A stretch of DNA of 64,000 nt from Microglena sp. YARC (GCA_022414725.1 CM039464.1:38062308-38126307), one strand, 5' to 3'; counted from the stretch's first letter, positions 41,101 through 49,389 are shown. The notes: a model not told the origin generated them from the letters alone. Made by a program: numbers and translations.

Positions 41101-44100
41101 GCAATGTTCAAATTTTGATTTGCTACCTCGACTCCCACAACAAGAAAGAAATAAGAACAATTCAAAAACAAACAAACAAATTACCTTTAATATGGGTTAC
41201 CCTCAGGTTCTCCCCAAAGACACGCAAGTCTTCAACCGGCAAGCGCAAAACCGCGATGTTCGGTGATAGCCCCTCCTCTAGGTCAACTGTGCTCGAGTTG
41301 TCAGAAGGCAACAGCGCATACCATCGAGAATTGTGCATCCTGCAACACAGACAAAGAGAGGGATTCTGCATTTCAGCTTCATTTTGATATGACTGAGAGC
41401 AACAAATCAGAGAGCAACACATCGGAGGGCAGTAGCGCATACCGTTGATAATTGTGCACCCTGCAACACAGATGAAGATAGGGGTTAATGATGTCAACTG
41501 TAAGCAGGCAGAGGACTAAAGGAAATGCGTTGGGGGGCAGTAGCGCATACTGTTGATAATTGTGCACCCTGCAACACAGATGAAGGTAGGGGTTAATGAT
41601 GTCAACTGTAAGCAGGCAGAGGACTAAAGGAAATGCATCGGAGGGCAGTAGCGCATACCGTTGATAATTGTGCACCCTGCAACACAGATGAAGATAGGGG
41701 TTAATGATGTCAACTGTAAGCAGGAAGAGGACTAAAGGAAATGCATCGGAGGGCAGTAGCGCATACCGTTGATAATTGTGCACCCTGCAACACAGATGAA
41801 GATAGGGGTTAATGATGTCAACTGTAAACAGGCAGAGGACTAAAGGAAATGCATCGGAGGGCAGTAGCGCATACCATCAAGACATGTGCACCCTGCAACA
41901 CAGACACAGAGAGGGATTCTGCATTTCAGCTTTTATCTTGGCTAAGAGCAACACATCGGAGAGCAGTAGCGCATACCAGCCAGACTTGTGCATCCTGCAA
42001 TGCAGACACGGAGAGGGATTCTGCATTTCAGCTTTTATTTTGATATGACTGAGAGCAACACATCGGAAGGCGGAAGCGCATACCAAGACTTGTGCATCCT
42101 GCGACACGGAATATATGGGGATTAATAGCGTCAACTTGAGCAGCCAGAGGACCAAAGGAAATGCATCAAAGGGCAGTTGCGTAAACCAACGAGAATTGTG
42201 CATCCTGCAACACAGACAAAGAGAGGGATTCTGCATGTCAGCTTTATCTGTATCTGCCTAAGAGCAACACATCGGAGGGCAGTAGCGCATACCAGCCAGA
42301 CTTGTGCACCCTGCAATACAGACAGAGAGAAGGATTCTATATTTCAGCTTCTATTTTGATATGACTGAGAGCAACACATCAGAAGGCAGTAGCACATACC
42401 ATTGAGGATTGTGCATCCTGCAACACAGATAAAGGTAGGGATTAATGATGTCAACTATGAGAAGCCAGAGGACTAAAGAAAAAACATTGGAGGGCAGTAG
42501 CGCCTACTACCAAAAATTGTGCATCCTGCAATACAGATAAAGAGAGGGATTCAACATTTCAGCTTTTATCTTTATCTGGCTAAGAGCAACACATCGGAGG
42601 GCAGTAGCTTATACCAGCGATGATTGTGCATCCTGCAGTTAGGAAAAAGAGGGAGATATAAAAGTAAATTCTTACTTTAACGGTCTATTTATATCACTTG
42701 CCAATAAAAATAAAAAAACTCACGAGAAGTCGTTTTGGTGAAGCAGGTACCAAATATTAAATCTACTTTTCCTTCCCGGCCGCTGCGCCCTGCCTCTTGC
42801 CTGTTTTTCTATAATGAATTACATCAAGAAAAATAATACAAGTGGTGACGATATTATATACGGACTCGACGCGGAGCTAAGCAGTTGTGCGGGGGGAAAC
42901 TATGCAACAAAAATGCACTTGTTATGATCGCCAAAAACAAATGTCACAAAACATGTACATCCTGATGTAGTACGCCAAAAGAAAATGTCACAAAGCATGT
43001 ACAACCTGTTGTAGTACGCCAAAACAAAATGTCACAAAAGTGTAGTTCATAGTTCACCAGGAGACTGAGTGACAACCATGCACCACATGTTGCGGTACAA
43101 AGTAAAGCAGCGCTTTTCTTTTCCGCTACGAGCAGCAGCTTCTAGGCAGCTCCCCAGACTGGCTATTCAGCCGAAGCTGGCGCAGCCTAGCGCACCTTGA
43201 AGCCAACACAATCAGCTGCCCAGAACTGCTGAAATAGTTTGGTTCAGCCTGGCGGCTGGCTCAGGGGCTACCCAGCAGCTGCTAAGAAAAGCCGGGAAAA
43301 ACTGAAATTAAGAGTGGGGCACATACGCGGTGTGTTGCACGTTTATGGTACACTGAATAACTGACGCACTCAAACGTACTGCATGCTACTGACCCTAGAG
43401 TGCACAGAAAGGCTAAGGAACGTAAAAAGGTACAACATGTTATTTCAAATCAAAAGAATAACACTAAAACATTCCACGTGTTTCCGCAGATCAAAAGAGT
43501 GAGACTTAAAAACGTACCATATGTTGTGGTACACCCCAAAATCAACACACACACAAAAATGTACAACATGCTATGAAAATATGCCGTTTTTTGCAAATCC
43601 AAAGAGTGAGACACAGAAACGTACCACATGTTTTCGCGAATCAAAAGAGCGATACTCAAAAACGTGCCATTTGTTATAGTACACCCCAAAACCTACACAC
43701 ACACAAAAATGTACAACATGCTATGAAATAGTACCACAGGTGTTTGCAAATCAAAAGAGCGATACTTAAAAACGTGCCTTTTGTTATGGTACACCCCAAA
43801 ACTGTGTGTGTGTGGGGGGGGGGGGGAAGGGTATGTGTTTTTATGTATGTGTGTGGGAGGGTGGGTTGGTGGGTGTGGGGGGGTGAAAGCTCCGCAAAAA
43901 AACGTACAACATGCTATGAAATCGTACCACAGGTGTTTGCAAATCAAAAGAGTGAGACACAGAAACGTACCACATGTTGTGGTACACCTTGTAGCTAGGA
44001 GACACTCTAGTCATGGTGGTGTACTGCAGGTTGAAGTAGTCTATCGAGTCTTCTCCGGTTGATGATTGCATCCAACCTGGAATTGTTGATTGAAATGGGT

Positions 44101-47100
44101 TCAGGGCAGGGTAGTACATTTTGTCTAATTGGTCAGCGCTTTGTAGTGCAAACGTCAAATTGGTCAGCGCTTTGTAGGGCAAAAAGCGCAAAAACTGCGC
44201 GCTGCGCCCTAAGGAAGTTGAAAAACTGTGTGAACGCGCAGTGGGGCTCAAAAAGTTGATAACAGCCTTAAACCTGAAGTTGTTGAAGTTGTTGTTGTTG
44301 TTGCAGGTTGAAGTTGTTCAGGCCAGCAGTAAGAGGACGGGAGGTTAGCATTGTCATGATCCCCTTCTGGTTTGACAATCTATACGGACATATCCCCCTA
44401 GATCGTCAAATCATAATGCAGAAACCGTCCAGACCGAACTGAATGTAAGAGGGTTTGTCCTTACATATTCACAACTTCAACCTGAAGTTGACATGGGTTC
44501 AGTGCATAGCTTTTCTTCTCAGCTACGAGCAACAGCTTCTAGGTAGCTCTCCCAACTAGCTACCGAGCCAAACCAAATGCGACCTAGTGCACCTTGCAGC
44601 TGGCACAATTAGCTGTCCAGAACTGCTGAAATTTGGGGGTTAGCTAAGTGGCTGGCTCAAGTAGCTGCCCACGAGCTACAGATTGTAGTTGAAACTGTAA
44701 GCCTTGTTTCAGTGCAAACAGCCTCTCGAGGTGACCAAGTTTCGTCTAAAAAGATTTTAATTATCGGTATAGATGTGGTGGTAACCATGGTGACAACAGG
44801 CGACAGAGGATCGGGGTTCGATTCCGGGCAGGAAGCCTGATAAACGGCTACCACATTCATACCAATAATTACCAATCGGGGTGGGCTACATTCAAAATGG
44901 CCCCGCTAAATTGGCAGCTTAATTGGCAAGGTTTCATTCCTGCCCCAGATTCTTTCCTGGACTGGACTTTTGTATTCCTAGCCATGCTTGCGGCATTCAG
45001 TGGGGTTGGTAGATAGAAAATCCGTTAGGGACCCTAAGAGGCCAGTTAACTCTTGTATGGCAGTCTAGGGATGTGCGGATGGGCATAAGGAGCTTTAAAA
45101 ACCTCGGATAAACCTCACACAATGGGGATCATCTTTAAATTGCAACAAAGGCCTTACAGCAGGTTTTGATTGTGTATTCGATTGTGTTTTCGTGTGTGTT
45201 CAGGAGATGGGGAGGGGGAGGAGGGGTGGGCGGGTGCAGAGAGGGGGAGGGGAGGAAGAGGAAGGGGGGGATTTTGAGGGTTGGCAGATGCAGGGGTCGG
45301 GGTAGATGAATGAATAACCTAGTGAAGATGGATTTGGGCATATACAAGTATCTTTCGACTTACTCGATACGAGCAGCACTAACAAGGGAAACATTCTACA
45401 GATCGCGATCATTTGGGCCCGCAGATGCGCGACGCGATGCTTCGAGGAAATAGGTCAAAACATGCAGAAGCTTGGCAATTGTGGCAGTTCAGAGCACGGT
45501 AGGTGAAGGTCGGGCCGTTCTGCGCATTCAAAGCTCTCGTAAAGAGGAAAGATACTTTGTGGCGTGGCGTCACGACAGTACCGGAAGTCGTTACCCGGAC
45601 CGGGCGGTACGATTTTACCCTAGCTTCTGTTACTAACGACCAAGTAACAAGAAACAACCCTAGTAACCACTCACTGGGGTGAGGGGGGGGGGGGGGGGGG
45701 GGGGCAGTTTCTGATGTGCAGTCAGGGTTGTTCTAGGGTACTCCAAAATCGACGTGTTCAGACGTAACTGTGCGATGAGCCGTTATCATCCACGGTACGT
45801 TTCAAAAATTCAAGTCTCGTGAGCTTATATGTACGTTATTATATGGAACTGACCCTCCCAAATATGCGCTGGAAACATGAAAAGTAACGTTTGGACAAAC
45901 CTGGATTAGAGATGTGTACATTGTTTTGGGGGGACAGGTCACTCATGGCTACATTTTCTGTGTCTGTGTCTGATGAGGTAGCCAGTAGCCAATAATCCAA
46001 CATTACATCACATTGCCATGCTACCGGTTTAAACAGGCATTCATGACAAGCCCGCTCCACAAGAAGTAGCTATGTGCATGTTTACATGGCTAGCTGATAT
46101 GATATCAGCAATATCAGATAATAGGAAGCACGATAGCTCGGGCTAATAGCCATGGTTTACAAACTGCCTTAGGGCATGCACAACCGTACCTAACGACATT
46201 AATGCTGCTTGCCGTCTTCATCAGTTAGCCAGTATTCCAGTAAATCTTTCATATTGCATTACCTGGTAAAGTTTAGTTGATTTTACACTTGTTTACTCCA
46301 CCCGCATAAGGTGGGGGGGTAGATCAGCAACCTGAAATCCTTGCATGCATTTTTACAGTCTATGGTAGCCGAATCCCTTTTTTTACTGCTAGAGACGGCG
46401 AGCAGCCAAATTGCTGGCTGAAGCCATTTTTAAATCAAGTTCAAGTTCAAGTTCACGGTAGCAAAATTCCTCTACATTATCTGATGTGCAATCCAGAAGA
46501 GGAAGGTTTGGCAAATCTTCCTCTGTGTATCCATGGATGTATGAAGAGATTGAATCAAGTCTTTTTCGAAAGGAATACTTATATTTTGTATTGTTTTTAT
46601 CGTTCAGAAGAAGAAGAAAACACTGCTAACATGAATGGAACAAATGTTATTAACAATGGAAGTAGAAGGAAAGGTTTTGTTCGCGTTTACATTTTTTCCT
46701 AGTAAATTATTTTTTACTAAGACGGCGAGCAGCCAAATTGCTGGCTGAAGCTATGTAGCCAAGTTTGAGTTCATGGTAGCCAAATAGGCTACAGGGACTT
46801 TACCTGTCGTGATAGGAAAGGCTCAACGAGAAAAAGCATTGATGAACTGAAACCCAAACAATCGTTTTATCGACGGGGGCCCTGTCGTCCTGAGTTTGTG
46901 ATACAGTGATCATTTAATTCTACGGTATAAAACCAAGGTCGGGTTCTGGGAACATATATGTAGGGGAACAAACTTGCCAAATAACATAAATAATAACAAT
47001 TTAATGTTTTGATTTTTTGTTGCTGCCGAATTCGGCGAGCAGCCTTTAAGGCTGGAGCCATGTAAACAAGTTCACGATGTACCTTCCATGACCCCAAAAA

Positions 47101-48033
47101 AAGAAAAAAGGAAAAAGCAATTTGTTCGAGTTTACATTTCCTGTTAAGAATTGTTTTTACTGCAGAAGACGGCGAGCAGCCAAATTGCTGGCCGAAGCTA
47201 TGTAACCAAGTTCAAGTTCAAGTTCCATGACCTATGAAGTCACTAAAACTGTTTTGTATGTGCCACGGGTCGCCGCTCCGTTGCTGCTTGGGTCCGGCTA
47301 GAATAGTAAGACCTACCCCCCCCCCCCCCCCGACCCCCTCCAAGCTCCGTGCTATGTGGGGCAGCGCATCACACTGGGGGCGCACCGAGTCGCTTAATTG
47401 AGAAGCACAAATAAAACAGTGATCAATACGGTAATGCTAGGTTCTGAGTACCATGGACAGGCCCCATTTACAAGAACAACTAAACACATTCAAATGCAAA
47501 CACAGTCAACTGCTATTTTTATGATCAACAGCAATAAAATCATGAAATGATGCCCTCAGCCTGGACTACCATATGCTACTACAGATCTATGGTGAGATCC
47601 TATTTATGCTTTGGAGCCCCCTTTCCCCCCCAATGAAATACCGGTACAGAAAGAGAATTTATAATAATAATCCCTCTAGACAAAGTGACAATGTATAATT
47701 AATCTTGAATGCTCGAAGTTGGGCAAGGTCCTGTAGCCAAAATTGGCTATAACCAACTATACCCTGGACTGTAACACAAATGAATTTAGTCGGTAGGTTG
47801 CAAGGCCGTGTTGTCTGCAGGTTAAGGGTACTCACCAGGTCAACAGGTTAAGGGTACTCACCAGGTCAACAGGTTAACAGGTCACCAGGTCAACAGGTTA
47901 AGGGTACTCACCAGGTCAACAGGTTAACAGGTTAACAGGTCACCAGGTCAACAGGTTAAAGGTACTCACCAGCATGAAACGGCCTGATAGATAGTGCCCT
48001 ACGCATCTTCGCCTCCTCGGGTTGGAGCATCAT
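28028..48033 (-). CDS. GT61-type glycosyltransferase, eight exons, 476 aa
   Basis: Exons on the minus strand: 48033-47970, 44076-43971, 41339-41185, 38262-37988, 36795-36683, 34137-33924, 31794-31469, 28205-28028. All introns are GT-AG, every phase agrees, and the 1431 nt give one open frame. Exon 4 carries FQAYHDHLGHWLEIM (residues 118-132), the N-terminal GT61/DUF563 block with the conserved G-H-W. Exon 7 carries VARHSSLLASAVFLPPGA and then VMELLP (residues 350-374), the family's hallmark H-x-x-x-L-x-x-x-x-F-L-P-P-G-x-x-x-x-E block, probably nucleotide-sugar binding. The C-terminus has RDWFPSECH, like other GT61 proteins. Family members transfer xylose, arabinose or GlcNAc in the secretory pathway; the specificity here is unknown. 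No signal anchor is visible: either the ATG at 48033 is right and it is missing, or a 5' exon was missed. Introns total about 18.6 kb. Most junctions are copied in tandem into the adjoining intron. Confidence 0.87.
28206..28590. repeat. Intron 7 end: TATG microsatellite and hairpin-end dispersed repeat
   Basis: 28240-28345 is TATGTATG/TGTG-rich. 28385-28590 is a copy of the ~220-bp hairpin-end repeat (TAGCGTCGCAATCGACGCTG to GGGGGCTCCGCC), in reverse orientation to 13140-13440. Confidence 0.75.
28595..31440 (-). repeat. Exon-7 donor-junction array, 162-bp unit
   Basis: The unit duplicates the last ~105 nt of exon 7, its splice donor and ~50 nt of intron. Twelve start points (GAAAAAATAA at 29481, 29643, 29805 ... 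31263) are exactly 162 apart and the units are almost identical. Diverged copies flank them at 28600-29480 and 31270-31440. In gene sense each unit carries a donor CCCAG|GTACATGG, weaker than the real CCCAG|GTATGTGG, and an acceptor-like CTTGAG before ATTTCCATG. The potential exon is 110 nt, so inclusion would shift the frame. Confidence 0.93.
31469..31794 (-). CDS. Glycosyltransferase exon 7 (GT61 catalytic-core block)
   Basis: Acceptor CTTGCAG, donor CCCAG|GTATGT, 326 nt. Reads VMSMLHELADEFGMTATT, then the hallmark RHSSLLASAVFLPPGAA with His353 and Glu371, and ends in YYNVTQSIGDIHHWAWRP and CKYADKQGP plus two bases. Both edges of this exon seed the two largest junction arrays in the gene. 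Confidence 0.92.
31800..33650 (-). repeat. Exon-7 acceptor-junction array, ~146-bp unit
   Basis: Ten further copies of the acceptor plus the first ~100 nt of exon 7 follow into intron 6. The acceptor motif (A)TAACCTGC or ATTACCTGC recurs at 31935, 32081, 32226, 32373, 32519, 32714, 32910, 33105, 33399 and 33546. Copies keep the exon's reading frame (MLHELADEFGMTATTQKL) and the AG, but then run into GTGAGGGGGGTGAAGGGGG filler with no catalytic-core segment. Confidence 0.92.
33655..33923 (-). repeat. Exon-6 donor-junction duplicate
   Basis: 33715-33830 duplicates the last ~95 nt of exon 6 with its donor (TTACCTCCTCGGGTTTTTCA on plus) and ~35 nt of intron. The copy has a few substitutions. One clear copy plus fragments. 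Confidence 0.85.
33924..34137 (-). CDS. Glycosyltransferase exon 6
   Basis: Acceptor ACTGCAG, donor GAG|GTAAGG, 214 nt. Reads YDGCDRWISPTFVSGF, LEFRDATYIGEDLQAPPAW and MTITFLQHGTAGEAAIENP, ending in phase 0. Confidence 0.87.
34138..34505 (-). repeat. Exon-6 acceptor-junction copies, 4 units
   Basis: TACCTGCAATGAGAATCACA with the first 20-70 nt of exon 6 recurs at about 34270, 34352, 34420 and 34487, separated by AAATAAAT runs. The copy nearest the exon keeps about 70 nt of exon sequence; the outer ones keep about 20. Confidence 0.85.
34506..36235. other. Intron 5 interior, G- and C-homopolymers
   Basis: Contains a GT/G-rich block at 34633-34690 and a run of about 28 C at 35096-35123. The rest is unique-looking DNA with no exon that fits the phase. 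Confidence 0.6.
36240..36470. repeat. Dispersed TGGACTGTAAC repeat with ATTAC tail
   Basis: GTTTGGGGTTCAGTTCATCA through CTACCCCTGGACTGTAAC followed by (ATTAC)n at 36375-36412: a well-preserved copy of the family at 9005-9175, here with a pentanucleotide tail. Confidence 0.78.
36475..36682 (-). repeat. Exon-5 donor-junction array, ~64-bp unit, 3 copies
   Basis: GGTCACCATGCTGTGNGTNGG with the CGCC|AY donor edge recurs three times beyond the real exon-5 end. In gene sense the copies read AFPNTQHGDLWR-like peptide, then a donor, then an A-rich spacer. Confidence 0.88.
36683..36795 (-). CDS. Glycosyltransferase exon 5
   Basis: Acceptor GTTGCAG, donor GGCG|GTACGT, 113 nt. Reads VMQMGWIFMDNLVLVSDRY then GFPNPEHGDLW and two bases of an Arg codon. 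Confidence 0.85.
36800..37787. repeat. Intron 4: dispersed repeats and an exon-5 acceptor copy
   Basis: Several tandemly arranged copies of the GTTTGGGGTTCAGTTCATCA / TGGACTGTAAC family fill the intron, including a ~66-bp unit repeated at 37540-37770. 37078-37133 duplicates the exon-5 acceptor and its first ~45 nt (CCATCTGCATCACCTGC). Confidence 0.8.
37788..37979. mobile_element. hAT-like MITE inserted exactly at a splice donor
   Basis: Perfect 12-bp inverted termini CAGGGTACTACA / TGTAGTACCCTG enclose 192 bp. Flanks are ATACTCAC (37780-37787) and ATACACAC (37980-37987), 7 of 8 identical. In gene sense these read GTGAGTAT and GTGTGTAT, and the second directly follows the last base of exon 4 (37988). 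The element therefore inserted at the exon-intron boundary and duplicated the 5' splice site. Confidence 0.92.
37988..38262 (-). CDS. Glycosyltransferase exon 4 (GT61 N-terminal block)
   Basis: Acceptor ATGCAG, donor AAG|GTGTGTAT, 275 nt, ending in phase 0. It encodes NSLLVDFPFQAYHDHLGHW, then MVPIFSVLYEDDW and FPNLSKYYLNSFFKSILA. The donor is the 8-bp target duplication of the MITE at 37788-37979. Confidence 0.9.
38263..39235 (-). repeat. Exon-4 acceptor-junction array, about 7 copies
   Basis: Copies of acceptor plus the first ~65 nt of exon 4 (GGAAGTCGACCAGCAGGGAG, GGTCGTGGTAGGCTTGG, CAGTGGCCCAGGTGG) recur into intron 3. They form an alternating pattern: one type keeps GAGTTCCCTGCATTGG, the other has TTGCATGCATGAGACACAT with a GTACGCGGAGCAAATAAG insert. 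Confidence 0.9.
39245..39715. repeat. Two adjacent copies of the hairpin-end dispersed repeat
   Basis: 39245-39460 and 39490-39715 each run from a TAGCGTCGCNTGCGACGCTA-like palindrome to a GGTTCCCGCCCCCCAGAGGG hairpin. They are in the same orientation and about 85 percent alike by eye. Confidence 0.78.
39743..39962. mobile_element. hAT-like MITE, TAGGGA family, copy 2, perfect TSD
   Basis: Left end TAGGGACCGGCA, right end reverse-complemented TAGGGAACGGCA (11 of 12). Both flanks read CTTATAAG (39735-39742 and 39963-39970), a perfect 8-bp duplication. The interior is dominated by ATGATATCAT palindromes and shares GACCAAAGGCAAGTATGAT with copy 1. Confidence 0.9.
40010..40640. mobile_element. 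Cluster of foldback-family elements
   Basis: AGCAGCTTCTAGGCAGCT appears at about 40022, 40229 and 40319. Right-hand termini GCCTAGAAGCTGCTAAGAAAAGC-like appear at about 40450-40490 and 40590-40620. At least two nearly complete elements overlap or are nested. Confidence 0.7.
40690..41000. repeat. ~100-bp AT-rich repeat, about 3 copies
   Basis: AATTCAAATTTAAAANCAAAATTATTCAGG, ATCATCACTACTTT and ACACAATCATTAGNCTAAACAATNAGGA recur three to four times. No relation to an exon was seen. Confidence 0.8.
41010..41110 (-). repeat. Exon-3 donor-junction duplicate
   Basis: TTTACTTGGGTTACTTTCAA, then TGCGCTTGCCAGTTGACAAG and GCAAGCGCAAAACCGCAATG, copy the last ~70 nt of exon 3 and its donor, with a local inverted repeat around CTTGCCAGTTGA/TCAACTGGCAAG. 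Confidence 0.82.
41185..41339 (-). CDS. Glycosyltransferase exon 3
   Basis: Acceptor TGTTGCAG, donor AAAG|GTAATT, 155 nt. It finishes the Trp codon and reads MHNSRWYALLPSDNSST, GLSPNIAVLRLPVEDLRVF and VTHIK, then one base of a Gly codon. An upstream GTAACC inside the exon is a weaker alternative donor that would break the phase with exon 4. Confidence 0.84.
41345..42650 (-). repeat. Exon-3 acceptor-junction array, 108-bp unit
   Basis: The acceptor (CTGTGTTGCAG) plus the first ~45 nt of exon 3 recur about 11 times in intron 2. GCATACC starts at 41437, 41545, 41653, 41761 and 41869 are exactly 108 apart; farther units vary between 102 and 120. Copies preserve the exon's RYALLPSD peptide. Confidence 0.92.
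42651..43109. repeat. Intron 2 interior with ~60-bp repeats
   Basis: GCCAAAANNAAATGTCACAAAACATGTACANCCTG recurs about three times (42940-43040) and looks like a remote derivative of the exon-2 donor array (GTACAACATG). 42660-42930 is unique. Confidence 0.6.
43110..43305. mobile_element. Foldback-family element with extended termini
   Basis: Starts GCTTTTCTTTTCCGCTACGA followed by GCAGCAGCTTCTAGGCAGCT; ends CAGCAGCTGCTAAGAAAAGC. This is the cleanest full copy of the family, about 170-180 bp. Confidence 0.75.
43430..43970 (-). repeat. Exon-2 donor-junction array
   Basis: GTACCACATGTTGTGGTACACC (the exon-2 end and donor on plus) recurs at about 43515, 43625, 43680, 43785 and the true site 43970. 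Copies are interspersed with AATCAAAAGAGTGAGACAC intron pieces and a G-rich block at 43800-43885. Confidence 0.88.
43971..44076 (-). CDS. Glycosyltransferase exon 2
   Basis: Acceptor AATTCCAG, donor TG|GTACGT, 106 nt. It completes the Gly codon from exon 1, then reads WMQSSTGEDSIDYFNLQY and YKVYHNM, ending two bases into a Trp codon. Confidence 0.82.
44107..44262. mobile_element. One-ended MITE of the CAGGGTACTAC family
   Basis: Begins CAGGGTAGTACATTTTGTC and contains AATTGGTCAGCGCTTTGTAG twice and CGCAGTGGGGCTCAAAAAG, as in 25461-25600 and 37788-37979. The right terminus and duplication are not visible. It lies 30 bases upstream of the exon-2 acceptor. Confidence 0.7.
44263..44775. repeat. 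GTTGAAGTTGTT repeats and a foldback copy
   Basis: GTTGAAGTTGTT(GTT)n with CAGGTTGAAGT at 44276-44315 echoes the exon-2 coding edge. A foldback-family copy follows at 44505-44690. Confidence 0.6.
44776..44880 (+). other. tRNA-like segment (B box), probably SINE-derived
   Basis: GGGGTTCGATTCCGGGC at 44813-44829 is a perfect pol III B box (GGTTCGATTCC), preceded by TGGTAACCATGGTGAC, a possible A box. ATGTGGTGGTAACC and GGCTACCACATTCAT form flanking inverted repeats. No complete cloverleaf is seen. Confidence 0.45.
44881..47815. other. Intron 1 interior, dispersed repeats and homopolymers
   Basis: GGGAGGGG-rich DNA at 45205-45275, a poly-G run at 45685-45704, copies of CGGCGAGCAGCCAAATTGCT at 46395, 46723, 47031 and 47170, a reverse TGGACTGTAAC copy at 46800-46880, and a poly-C run near 47314. 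Nothing that fits as an exon. Confidence 0.6.
47818..47969 (-). repeat. Exon-1 donor-junction array
   Basis: GGTACTCACCAGGTCAACAG and its parts (GGTCACCAG, GTCAACAGGTTAA) recur about five times directly beyond the exon-1 donor. In gene sense each copy supplies another CTG|GTGAGTACC donor. Confidence 0.85.
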
Positions 48034-48036
48034 GCA
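47970..48036 (-). CDS. Glycosyltransferase exon 1 (or first detected exon)
   Basis: An acceptor-like GGTATAG precedes 48036. From there TGC ATG ATG is open, giving MMLQPEEAKMRRALSIRPFH and one base of a Gly codon at the donor G|GTGAGTACC. Only phase 0 is open. If the AG at 48037 is a used acceptor, an upstream exon exists between here and 49390; otherwise translation starts at 48033. Confidence 0.7.
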
Positions 48037-48149
48037 CTATACCCGGGACAGTGACACACATACATAAAATATTCCTTTGCTGACGGTAGTACGGGTGTCG
48101 TACGGAGGTTTGTCCCTCATATGGGGACGGCAAAAAACATAAACAAAAT

Positions 48150-48885
48150 GAATTGTCCTCAACTCCCCAATGTAAGTTATTTCACATGTGATTGCATTGC
48201 ACCCAGAAGAGCGGCATCATAGTGTTTACTCGATGTACATATGCTGAGCAGCCTGAAGCTTTGAACCTGTCCACACGCTTGTGACTGCATTCTGCACCCA
48301 GAAGAGCGCCGTAGAAGTGTCTACACGATGTGCTGACGCTGAGTAAACACTACCTGGTCATCCTGAGAGCCAGGATGACCAGGTAGCCTGAAGCTTTGAA
48401 CCTGTCCACACGCTTGTGACTGCATTCTGCACCCAGAAGAGCGGCGTAGAAGTGTTTACTTGATGTGCTGACGCTGAGTAACCACTACCTGGTCATCCAG
48501 AGAGCCAGGATGACCAGGTAGCCTGAAGCTTTAAACCTGTCCACACGCTTGTGACTGCATTCTGCACCCAGAAGAGCCGCATAGTAGTGTTTACTCGACG
48601 TGCTGACAGAGAGCAGCCTGAAGGCTGGCCAGGTAGCCTGAAGCTTTGAACCTGTCCACACGCTTGTGACTGCATTCTGCACCCAGAAGAGGAGCGTAGA
48701 AGTGTCTACTCGATGTGCTGACGCTGAGTAAACACTACCTGGTCATCCTGAGAGCCAGGATGACCAGGTAGCCTGAAGCTTTGAAGCTGATAGACCATGG
48801 CATGTAGTCTTTACATGGACAATGTTTACTCCGACAGCAGACGGCGAGCAACCTGAAGTCTGACAGACCATGCAGTCAAACCAAT
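48150..48885. repeat. ~115-135-bp repeat with 16-bp perfect hairpins
   Basis: GTGACTGCATTCTGCACCCA recurs at 48281, 48416, 48551 and 48666. Three copies contain the stem CTACCTGGTCATCCTG, loop AGAGC, stem CAGGATGACCAGGTAG (48350-48386, 48485-48521 with one mismatch, 48735-48771). A tandem form of the dispersed repeat at 9890-10115. Confidence 0.88.
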
Positions 48886-48889
48886 ATCA

Positions 48890-48985
48890 TGCACCAACGA
48901 TTTGCCTTTGATCTTTAGCTCCCTCGCCTTTTGGACACTTGGATGTCCCTGTCTCCAAAGTGTCCACACACATGTGACTGCACTC
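48890..48985 (-). repeat. Decayed duplicate of the PLAC8 terminal exon
   Basis: TTAGCTCCCTCGCCTTTTGG and TGTCCCTGTCTCCAAAG parallel the terminal exon (TTAAGCTCCCTGGCCTCTTG...) with substitutions and an internal change. The conserved Cys codons are lost. It lies downstream of the gene's stop. Confidence 0.6.
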
Positions 48986-49049
48986 TGAACAGTCTGAAGC
49001 TTGGAACCTGAAAGACCAAGCGATCAAACCAACAATGGTCACCTGTAAC

Positions 49050-49275
49050 CAGCCTCCAACTAGCATTTTTGGCGGAGCCCCCTCTTCAAGGGGGCGTGAG
49101 TTTACACATTTGTCCGTCCCACAAAAAAAAGGCAAAAAATTGAAGCCTGACACGTCAGCCAACGGTCGCGTAACTAACTCGCTTCGGTCAGCTCTATCGT
49201 TGCCACCTTTCATTCCGTTGCCAAAACACTCCGCCAATTTTCCGTGTCGCTTGCGACGCGACTTAGGACTTGTCC
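49050..49275. repeat. Hairpin-end dispersed repeat (copy 5)
   Basis: TTTTTGGCGGAGCCCCCTCT through CACGTCAGCCAACGG to CGTGTCGCTTGCGACGCGAC. Same family as 13140-13440 and in the same orientation. Confidence 0.78.
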
Positions 49276-49389
49276 TGATAATACTCGTTTTCACCGCCGA
49301 AGACTTTGACCAGCCAAATTGCTGGCTGAAGCTATGTAACCGAGTTCAATTTCAAGTCCAACCACTGGTCATCTCTAACCAGCCTCCAA

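Noticed and set aside
44776..44880. Functional tRNA gene
   Set aside because: The B box is perfect but no complete cloverleaf or anticodon arm could be drawn by eye.
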